Assembly: GCA_001566295.1 (NCBI GenBank) | Contig: KQ964245.1 | Coordinates: 191,524-255,523, forward strand | DNA from: Microdochium bolleyi | Taxonomy: Eukaryota; Ascomycota; Sordariomycetes; Xylariales; Microdochiaceae | Direction: 5' to 3' | Length of the DNA: 64,000 bases | Part shown: in pieces, positions 55,201 through 64,000 of the stretch | Layout of the letters: every line of letters starts with the position of its first letter | Numbering within the stretch: position 1 is the first letter of the stretch | Made by a program: the position numbers and the translations under genes | The notes under the pieces: generated by a model | What the model was told of the DNA's origin: nothing | What the model saw: only the letters and a program-made list of their open reading frames with translations | The model's database searches: none

Positions 55201-56270
55201 CTGGCTCTCTCAAGCTCTTGTGGGCCTATCGACGACTATTCAAGTTGCCGGGCGGGACCAAGTTTAGTACCTCCGGTTGTCCTTGTCGTCCCGACTTGTC
55301 TGGGCCAGGATTCAGCGTCTTGATGACAACTGGTCTCCATTGATTCGTCAACCCCAGTCAGATCCATTGGCACTAAGCCGGAGCTCGATGTTGCCGCATT
55401 GATCCTTGTGCAGTTGTCAAAGGTGACGACCTCGACGATGTTGCGCTGGCCGCATGCTGCTCCCAAGCACGATCGGAGGCCCTGGCCACGCACAATCCGA
55501 TCCAGCGCTCTCTGCGTCTGCAGTAGCACTGTTTGCGTTACACGGGCCAAGAAGCCTCCAGCAGCTGACTACTCGCCGGCTGCCTCAGCTGCTGATATTG
55601 GGATGTTAAAAACCTTCGCTGTCTCTGGGAGCTATTGCTCGCTCTCAGTGTTTTCTATTCTTCGATAAGCTCTACATTGATCTACATCACAACGTTTCTC
55701 TTTCCTTATTAGTTCCGCTCGCTTTCGCCATGTGTTTCTGGGTACTCCTGCTCGCCAACTGCGAGCACATGTGCGAAATTAGCAGGATAAAGAAGCTGTG
55801 CCATTCCCCCCAGTCCTGCCATAACTCTGCCGAAGATCGTGAGCCTTGGGACGGCGGCCTCATTCCCCAGGAGACCTTGAACGCCGGACCCTGCCCCAAC
55901 AGACACCCTGAGATGCACGCCGAGACAGGCTAGGAGGACCTGGCTCGAAGCTGGTCACCCTGAAAGGTACGTGAAAGTTCCTCGATGAGCACAAGGAGAA
56001 TAATCTAATACTGTAAATACACAGGAATGTCCGAAGCACGCCACGACAGGCGACTCGCTAGGAGCTAAAAAGGTTGGCGTTGTGCCTAGCATCGGCTAGA
56101 TACTCTGAAGGACGTTGACTACTGGAGCTTTACAAGATGAGGCGCCCCTTTGGCTGGTATTTAGGGCAAGCTTGTGGGACCGGAAACAAGCGCTGGCTTT
56201 CCATTCTGGTTCTATACAAGATATCTAGGCATTCCGACTCTATCACGAAGACACCACTGTGGCACTTATT

Positions 56271-56352
56271 TCCCTCGCCACGATTGCGGCTGTCTGTTGT
56301 TCCCGGCCTCTTCCCTCGCCACGATTGCGGCTGTCTGTTGTTCCCGGCCTCT
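56271..56352. repeat. 41-bp tandem duplication
   Basis: Two identical adjacent 41-bp copies (56271-56311 and 56312-56352), each starting TCCCTCGCCACGATTGCGGC. The identity suggests a recent duplication or an assembly artefact. Confidence 0.92.
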
Positions 56353-58785
56353 GTGTTGAAGCCCTTGAGTAGTTGTGGCTGGTCTGCTGTCAAATGCGGG
56401 TGGCGAAAACCTGTCGCACGAAACCGCCTCTTCATCGAGATTGCAATCCACTGAGGACCGGGCTGCAGTCTCGCATATGCCTGGGAGCCTTGGGGGACCT
56501 GCCTGCCCACGCCATACTTACATCATGACCTTGCCCTCGAGGACTGTGAGCTGTTGGGCGATGGCCCTCGGCGACGGGTAACAGTTTCTCCTTCCGGCGC
56601 GGCCAAGTGACATAACACTGTGCTTGCTTTCTCGACCCAAGGCCAATTGCATCGCATTTAACGCACGGCCAGGATCCACGACCACCGCTGCTACCTTTGC
56701 TTCTTACCCTGCCATACTGTAGCTAACAATGGGCCCTGGTCTGCATGGCTCTGGCCCACAGCATGACCAGGTCCATGAGATGCGGCCTCCCTCCAAGACA
56801 GCACACAACGGTATCTCCAGGCCAACGACAGCATATCCTCTGCAGGAGGGGCCAGCTGTGTGCTGTGAGGCACGTCCGGATGCACAAGGTGTCGTCCCCC
56901 GCCTGCTCGAAAGCTGCCTGGCTGTTGGCCCGGATGGGCCGTCCCGCACCCAGGCCCACGGGGCGGAAAGAATGTCACATTTTGGAATGCTGTGCCGTGC
57001 CTGTTTGCCGTCGGCGAGGCCTGCCTTGCCAGACAGACGAAGCTCCCCCCCCCCTTGTCCGTCACATATCCGAGACAAAAACCACTTCGCAAAGAACGGT
57101 GCTTGTGCAGTCCTGTCCCAGCCCTTATCTCCAACGATGGGAGCTCATTCGTACGCCAGGTACGTACCGGCAGAGCGACCGCTAAGAGAGGCAAGAGCCG
57201 GCGAAACGACAAAGCAAAGCTCTATAGCACGTTGAAAGGTCCTAGACTAAACTTGAGGAGGCGCAGCCCCTGGAGTGCCGTCGTCGTTGCTTGCCGTGCC
57301 TTTGACAGGCGGGAAGAAGGCCAGGTAGCCGTGATGGCGCCATGCAGGATGCGGCTAGTTCTTGCGAGAAGTTGAAAGTCGCAGGCGCGCGCCTCGCCAG
57401 AACGGCTATTGAAAGTCAGCTATCGGCACCACCGCACGTGTGATGACCAGCCGGCTGGGGTGGCGTGGACGCCTTTCCTGTCTCCTCCACCACCACTAAA
57501 CGGCTGCACTGCCGGCGCCAAACATGACGGCTGCTTTGGCGGATGGGCCTTCCCCCGAGCTAATTGCACGCTTCATGTGTAGTGCCGATCATTGAGAGAG
57601 CTTAGTCCCCGTGAACGTGGTGCTGGCTGCTGGGGGACAACGATGGGGAACCGGCTCGAGTTGCTTCTCTCTCATGATTGGCGTGTCTCTCCGGACCGAC
57701 ACGGCTCCTCCGCAAAGCACAGAGTCACGGCCGGCTTGAAAGACAAGATCGGGCAATTGTGTCCGCCATCGAGGGTGCGAAAGCAAAGGGGAGGGCGACG
57801 GAGGGCCCGAGGTCTAGATGACTCTTCATCATCGCTCATCCCACGGTTCTCCAGCGAAACGGAGCCTGTCCAGTGCGCGGACAAGCCTAGCTCGCTGCAG
57901 AGGAACAAAGGAAAACACTTCGGCGTCCCCTTCTAGACAGATTTCCGTCTGCCGGTACTCCGCTTGTGGCTTGCCGAAGTGAAACCCTTCCTTGGGCATT
58001 ACGCCGTCTTTGGCCGGGTCCTGAGCCCGTTTCACTGTCATGCACGGGCGGCCTGAGGCGCAGCGCCCGGCTATGCCTTTTTCCTACATACCGGCAGACA
58101 GCGGACGAAAAACGAATCCTTCGGGCCAGTCCCTCCAGCTAATAGCAGCGGGTGGCGGGTGGCCTGGCCGGGCCCGGTCTGCTCGAGGAGGGAGTCGGCC
58201 AGCCAGCCTCCTTGGGGTTAGTTCCAAATGATTGTACCGGCCAGCTGGGCCGCAGCAGGACGCCTCCAACTCGTTCGTTTCTTTTTCTTCTCTTCTATGT
58301 GCCTCGGGACGCTAGCTCGGAATTGTTTCCGATGCTCAAGGTGAATAGTTTGCTGGCATATTGCTTTGCTGTCGTTTTCTGGCCTGACAATGCCTTGGAG
58401 CAGGCACTTTTACGGTCATGCATACATACACGGTATACAACAACTTGGCATATGGGAGCTGTCGATGGTCAACGGGCCTTGTGGGACAGAGCGAGCTTAC
58501 CTCACTCTCCCTTTTTCTGCTTGCATCCGGGCCATGGAGGCGACAGGAGCCATGGTTACGGACCGGTGCGATGCCCTTGAGTATCAGTAACCTGGGAAAG
58601 CTATTTCTCTGGCTGGCGTCGCCAGTGCCCTTGAAACCCCCTGTCTCGCATCGACGTTGCAGAAAGTCCTCCCCTCCTGCCTCTCCAAGCCCTTGCATGC
58701 CCAGCTCTCTCTTGACAGCTGCATGCAGTATTTACTGATTTAGTCTCGGGGCCAGCCACGACGGCCGTGCCGCTTGGGTTCTGTC

Positions 58786-58801
58786 CTGGCCGGCCGGCCA
58801 G
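58786..58801. repeat. 16-bp palindrome CTGGCCGGCCGGCCAG
   Basis: Perfect palindrome built on GGCCGGCC in the desert. A (GCATT)3 mini-repeat follows at 58846-58860. No gene nearby. Confidence 0.6.
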
Positions 58802-59192
58802 CTGTACGAGCGCAGGTAGGTTTGTGCGGCGTAGTGTGGTGCGTGGCATTGCATTGCATTGCAGCTGCACCTGCGGACATGGAGTAAGCATATGCGGTAG
58901 TGGCGGCGGCCTCTCGGAGGACGGAGGACGGGAGCTCTCTCCGATTCTCCGAACAAGATGCCGGAGAGCGCCGGACAAGCTTGATGACTGTCTGTCCTCG
59001 TTCGGAAATACCGTTGTAGCATTGGTCAATGGGGCCGAAATGAATGCTGACGGGGACCCTAGTCTCGTATTCTGGAGTATGGTCTGTCTCCCAAAAAATT
59101 ATTGGTTCTGGGACGTCATGTGCTTTCCTAACTTGTAACAGAGCGGGCTCGGGAGAGACTCCGACGACTGTCAATGGACAGAGCCTAAAGCC

Positions 59193-59208
59193 GGGGGGGG
59201 GGGGGGGG
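59193..59208. repeat. G16 homopolymer
   Basis: Sixteen consecutive G. Its true length may be mis-called in sequencing. Confidence 0.9.
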
Positions 59209-59575
59209 CCTGTGTGCCTTTGTTTGTGTGGCGGCCGCATCCTTGGATGCGTGTGCGGCTTGGCCGTGCCGTGACAACGTCGACCACGCCCACACGCGCA
59301 ATTATGTGGCCCATCCACAAAACCGGCCCTGAAATGAGAAGCCACAGCTGAGCGGAGCTGATCAATAGTTCAGGTGTTCTGCGTCCCCATCGGCATCTGC
59401 AGGCCCATGCTGATCTGCACATGAGCGTCATACATGCACTCGTTTCAAGGCCGTACAGCAGCGGCCAGCCGCCCGCATGCTCTAGTCCGGCTGGGCGAGG
59501 ACATCAGGGAAAGATTAGTCACTCCGGAAAGAGCAGAGTTACTGCTTCGGGGTCCCGTTGTAGGCAGTGGCCCCG

Positions 59576-59601
59576 AAAAAAAGAAAAAAAAAAAAAAAAA
59601 A
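59576..59601. repeat. A-rich homopolymer (A7 G A18)
   Basis: Seven A, one G and eighteen A, 370 bp after the G16 run. It could be a genomic simple repeat or the poly(A) remnant of a retro-inserted sequence; no target-site duplication was recognised. Confidence 0.85.
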
Positions 59602-60806
59602 CCGGACTACCGCAGCAATTGATCTGCCAATCAGTGTGCCAGTTTGTCTGGGTTTTGGGCACGCGCCTCGCCGTTCAATAACAGAGGAAATTCCAAGATG
59701 GACATGTGACTGGCGGGTGTGGAGGGATCACTGCTAAGAGGAAAACAGTTGAATCCAGGCGAGCCTGGCGCCGCGGACACACAATAGCCATGGCAACTCT
59801 TCAGCTTTGCACCCGAAGTCTCGCTGCAAGGTGTCGGAGCTGAGCACGTGGTCAGCTATACTGAGGGCTCCCCCGTGAACGCGGCACAGTACAGCCCCTT
59901 CCTCAACGTCCCTACCATCACTGCACTCCTCAGCTAGTCTAGGTCCAGGCTGCCCGATCCGCCAGGCTTCAGACGCAGTGCTCTTTGAGCGGGTCCTCGA
60001 CGACCTTGGACCACGGTGGGCGGAGAACCGTGAGCGGAGAACCTTCCCCCTCGCCCACTTGAAGCGCAAGGAACGTTTCCGATTCTAGCTCGATCTGGTA
60101 TGCAGTGCACAATCTTGAGGCCTTTGGCGTTATCTCTCGGGAAACCCCTTACTAGCCTGGCTGCTGCTTCTAGGCACTCGAGGATGAAAAGTGCCGGTAG
60201 ATGGTTCCTGTCCGCCATCTTAGCCGTGGTCTACTCACTAGGACTTAAGGTTTCGAGCTACAGACAGTCCTGCGCGAGGATCAGTCAGCTGCGAAAAAAG
60301 GGGACTCAGGACCACTTGGGATGGCCGCCGTCAACTCATTGTGCGGCTGCTACTTAGGGCAAAGAAGCAACCGACAATGCCAAAGCTTGGTCTCCACACG
60401 AGACGCTTGAAGGATCTGCCGCTACGGGCCTTCCCGCGGAGGGGTGTGTTGTTGTCGACAGGGACCAGGGCTCTTGCTTTATTTATTCCTCTACCCAGGG
60501 ACTCCGCGTCCTATGCCGTCTTTCCGCACCCTCTGGACTGCTTGGCCTCATTACCCCCGCCGCAGTCATCCCGCCCTGTCACAAGGGTGGTGGTCCCTTG
60601 GACGCCGGACACGTGCGTGTCATGCCTCCTGACATTCTGCCTAAACTCCCCCACCGTCAACACAAAGGCCTCGCCGGGGGGTTGGGGACGGCCGAGCCGG
60701 CTCATTCTCTAACGCGGCGCTTAGCACGTCGTACTACCGGGTCCCACTGGCGGCCACTGGCACGGCAAGAAGAGGCGCGCGCGTCATCCCAGGAGCACGA
60801 CCCCTT

Positions 60807-60839
60807 GGGAGGGGAAGGGGGGAGGGGAGGGGGAAGGGG
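60807..60839 (+). repeat. G-quadruplex-capable tract
   Basis: Six runs of three or more G within 33 bp, separated by one or two A. Four runs would satisfy the usual G4 pattern with very short loops. Confidence 0.75.
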
Positions 60840-63062
60840 CAGCATTCCGATACGGCCGTTGTGGATTAGACTTTCCACAGACCCGTTCCCTTGGGTCCCT
60901 GGCTTGCTCCTGGCTTGCTGCCTCGCACACACAGGCAATACTCAATCACTAGTGCCGCCTTTGCTCTGTGGCGTCGCTCCTTTCTTCTCGTCGCATATTC
61001 TGCCATGTGCCAGAAGTGTATGTGGAGATGGAACTTTGAGGTCGAGCGCCGCAGCGGAGAAAGCGCCGTTCGAGTTTACGCCATGGTTACATCATCATGG
61101 CTCAACGGACATTCGACTCCTGCATAAACACATGGATGATCACTCGCTGGCCGACGGCAATATGCAATCACTCCCACACCCTCAGCTGGGGCAAGATCAG
61201 ACAATGGCACGACTTCTCAGCCCATCCGCTTGACTCGCGCAGCTCCGGCACTCTTGATGATCGGCCGTGGTGGGACACACGGGGAATGCGGGATCGCAGA
61301 TGATCGTCGCTGCTACCTGGCGTGGTCAGTCGCCGGCGCCGGCGCCCCCATTGTCTACTGCGTAGAGAGAAGTCAAAGAAGTGGGATCCCAACTTGCTCG
61401 CCGGATCGTCCAGCCGCCAGTCCGGAGTTGGTGATGAGTGGAGAAAGCGTTGACAGCTTTTCGTCGCCTCCTCCTCCTACGTTCGCGGGACTGTGGCTTG
61501 CCTGCCCACTACAACCACTATAACCGTTGTCATGCTTGTGTAATAGGCACTGTCTATGTCGTGGTTGTTGGTGGCTTGCAAACTAGTGAGGATGATCACG
61601 TCTCCTTGCGGGGCCGTTCTGCTGATCTGGCGTTGTGGCAGCGGCAGTGTGGATGTCGCATGTGAAGCGGTAGCCGGCGAGGTTGCTCCAATAGCTTAGT
61701 CCTGTCGGATTCGGGTCGGATGGAGCCTGGAATAATGCGAATATCCACATTGGCCGGAGGTGAGACCGGGACCATGAGCCCAGCCAGATGAGGCTGCGTG
61801 CTGGTCCGTGATTCTCGGTCCCGAGGCAGACACTACCGTCACACTGACCGGCCAAGCGTCGACAACCGAGGAGCCGGGCAGGCCAGCCAACAACAGCCTC
61901 ACACGAATATCGGGGGAAGGGCAACGAACCAGGTCATGTGAAGAGTGAGGCGCACGAGTCCGGTCTGCGTCCAGCCTGGCGGATCCTGGGATGATCGCCC
62001 AGGGAGGCCATCCACTGCGCAGAGAGTCCATTGCGGAGCAGTCATGTCGTTTGTATGGCATGTGTTCGTTGCACTTTTGCTTGGGAGTTAGCATAGATCT
62101 GCACTCGTTGTCCGGTGTCGGGTGAGTCAACGAGAGGCCACGGAACGACGACCCTTGACTGCCAAGCACTCTCGTACCGGCGTAGATCCGGTCATGGCAG
62201 CATCCGCGGCCACAGACATCCTGCCACAGTGGGCTCGATCGTCAGGTCCCTGGGCACAGTGGTCGGCATCGGCATGGTGTGCCTCGTCTAACAGCAGTTT
62301 GTTTGCTTCTTGCTGCCTGGGATGTGACACGAGGCTGACGGGTTGTCATAAGTGGGTAGCTATCGGCCGTGATGACTCCTGTCCCGGATCACTGTGCAGG
62401 TCGATGGAATGAGTGACACTGCAGGGCCTTCGGCTACGTTGCTGCTGTTCAGCCGTAGCCACTGGGCCACGTGCTTTCAAGGAGAAGACCTCGTCTGGGA
62501 GAAGATGACACTCGAGCCCAGTTCGATCCTGATGAGAAAGCACAGAGAGCCACACATGCTACAAGCGTTGCTGAGCTGTCTTTCGTGTCCACATGTACTG
62601 CATGATCAACTAGACGATTTATGTGTTGCTCCAAGACCATGTCTTGGTGTTCTGAGCTACTCTGAAATCCGCGTTCTTCAACGATCCCCATTGGGTGTTC
62701 TCAGAAATGGGACCGCCTCTCACAACTTCGGCCGGGTATTTTCGTGAACATACCTGCCCAGTGGTTGGAACTTGAGGTTTGTGACATCTTGTTTTGTATT
62801 CGATACATTTCAGAACAACCAATCGGGCGACTAAAATTCCCAGAAAAGCTCGGTGATAGCTTTGAATCGATCCATTTCTCCGCGTGTGGCCTGGAGGCTT
62901 CAATCGGCAGAGGTTTATCCTTGTCTGGGGCTTGATGGTCACTCTTTTGCTGTTGATGTATCCATGCCACGTAATTCATCCTCGAAGACAAGCAGGTCCT
63001 CGTTTTAGAAATTCCATGTGAGGACAGAAACTGATCATTTCATCACATTGTTCCTTGATATC

Positions 63063-63476
63063 ATGTGCTCCGAACCTAGAGGAAGCCATGATTCGAGTTC
63101 TTCTGAGAAATCAACATGTCCTGCTCGTAATTATATGTCTGAAGAACCATTATCTCTTATAGCTTCACTTTCACAAACTTTGAATTCATTACCAAACTCA
63201 ACGAAGGTCCCACGATTTTCAAAGTCAGTTCACAAGCCCTCCCAGAAGCTTCTATATGAGATGCGGTACAACTATTCTTACACACCGCCTGGAATGCTGT
63301 TCAGTGACTGGCAGGAACCTTATTTAAAGTATCGCATGTATCTTGAAAAGCTTCGCGACCAACTTCATCCTTCGCCGTATCATCCCAAGGGGGCTGCTCA
63401 AGCTTCCCGCTCGGCAGACCTTTCACTATCACCCCCAAAAATACAAGGAAGGCGGCCTGAAGCTATCTACCATTGA
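63063..63476 (+). other. Unassigned open frame near the right edge
   Basis: 137 residues from ATG 63063 to TGA 63476. The start is Ser-rich and the second half (LLYEMRYNYSYTPPGMLF, then DWQEPYLKYRMYLEKL) looks protein-like, with aromatic and charged residues in plausible patterns. No family is recognised, and no splice partner up- or downstream could be fixed. It may be a first exon, a gene relic or chance. Confidence 0.2.
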
Positions 63477-64000
63477 TGGGTGTGTCACAAACACATGTGA
63501 TAAAAGGCAAGTCCGTGCCAGGAACTGCTCGCCTCCACAAGACTGGCATGCTAAAAAGGATGCGGGCTACTCTGCAGTCTGAATATGCCATAGTGTGCAT
63601 AACAAGGCTGATACGGATAAGAGGCCTCGCCTTTGAGAGCCGAACAAGAGTAATGAGATATTGATCTTCTCTCAAGCTCCGCCGGGAAACCAGACCAGTT
63701 ATGCGTCCCAGAACTGCTTAAGGATTACCTCAAAGTGTTCTTGCGACAGATTGAAAGACAGATCAGCGAGCGCAGCACGTGCAACTGTTGACCAGAGCAC
63801 GTGGCGGCAACAGTTCGGGGGTGCAAACGGAGATGGCTCCGCAGGTTCAGGCACGTCTCTTCGTAGGGAAACTGGCTATTTGAAAGGGGTCGAATCCTAT
63901 GATATGATATAATATGAGCATACATACTGATGTGAAAATTTGAGCGCTGAGCCATGTCGTATCTAATCCGTCCGAGAATAAACGTTCCCCAAGGTTCTAC

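Larger units (their letters stand above)
49230..64000. other. At least 14.8-kb gene desert on the 5' side of the C2H2 gene
   Basis: Many short overlapping frames occur on both strands, especially in the G/C-rich 50.7-53.1 kb part, but none shows a known domain or a consistent exon chain. The sequence before 49230 must hold the C2H2 promoter; a weak TGTATATC-type box is at about 49380-49392 on the minus strand. Around 52.6-53.4 kb a pyrimidine-rich tract is followed by splice-donor-like GTAAG sites on the plus strand. The last 1.3 kb (62.7-64 kb) is A/T-richer and has one longer frame. Listed separately are a tandem duplication, homopolymers, a palindrome and a G-rich tract. Confidence 0.5.

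Noticed and set aside
55236..55550. 104-residue minus-strand frame with plausible composition
   Set aside because: No recognised domain or splice partner; likely chance in the desert.
38942..64000. Deserts as RIP-mutated transposon remains
   Set aside because: No strong A/T bias, no long terminal repeats and no transposase or reverse-transcriptase fragments were recognised.
1..64000. CRISPR arrays, rRNA genes or bacterial operons
   Set aside because: No regularly spaced repeats and no rRNA sequence. Introns and gene content are clearly fungal.

Overview
The window is nuclear DNA of a filamentous ascomycete (Pezizomycotina, most likely Sordariomycetes). Genes sit singly on both strands. They carry short spliceosomal introns of about 50-125 nt with GTRAGT-like donors, CTRAY-like branch points and YAG acceptors. 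The products (Zn2Cys6 regulator, fungal GH12, Atg27, Pex22, Q-rich Spt20) are those of mould genomes. The exact taxon cannot be read from the sequence.

Region 1 (about 1.8-15.5 kb) is a compact group of six genes that looks like a sugar-use locus. In order it holds an orphan tungstate-binding (TupA-like) periplasmic-binding-fold protein, a short-chain dehydrogenase (SDR), an SMP-30/gluconolactonase-like lactonase, a Zn2Cys6 transcription factor, a GH3 beta-glucosidase with a PA14 insert and no clear signal peptide, and a sugar-porter MFS transporter divergent from the GH3. A workable reading is import of a glycoside, hydrolysis inside the cell, oxidation of the released sugar to a lactone, and lactone opening, under a local regulator. 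The pathway is inferred and its substrate is unknown.

Region 2 (17-39 kb) is mostly ordinary genome with housekeeping and accessory genes. These are a long T5orf172 (GIY-YIG-type) domain protein, a PRISE-type reductase, the mitochondrial phosphate carrier MIR1, a secreted GH12 endoglucanase/xyloglucanase, a second SDR, the autophagy protein ATG27 (with a YSAV C-terminus), the SAGA subunit SPT20 (polyglutamine-rich, with a 66-nt stop-free intron), the peroxin PEX22, and eIF2B gamma (GCD1). PEX22 and GCD1 are divergent.

Region 3 (39-64 kb) is striking for its lack of genes. In 25 kb I can support only one gene, a two-exon C2H2 zinc-finger transcription factor at 48.1-49.2 kb. About 9.2 kb of apparently non-coding DNA lies 3' of it and at least 14.8 kb lies 5' of it. 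These deserts are not AT-rich, so they do not look like RIP-degraded transposons. They contain small repeats, palindromes, a G-quadruplex-capable tract and one 41-bp tandem duplication. At the left edge, the first codons of a minus-strand gene may run out of the window.

No tRNA, rRNA, CRISPR array or intact transposon was recognised. All exon boundaries were chosen by hand from splice signals, reading-frame continuity and protein-family fit, and have not been checked against RNA data.
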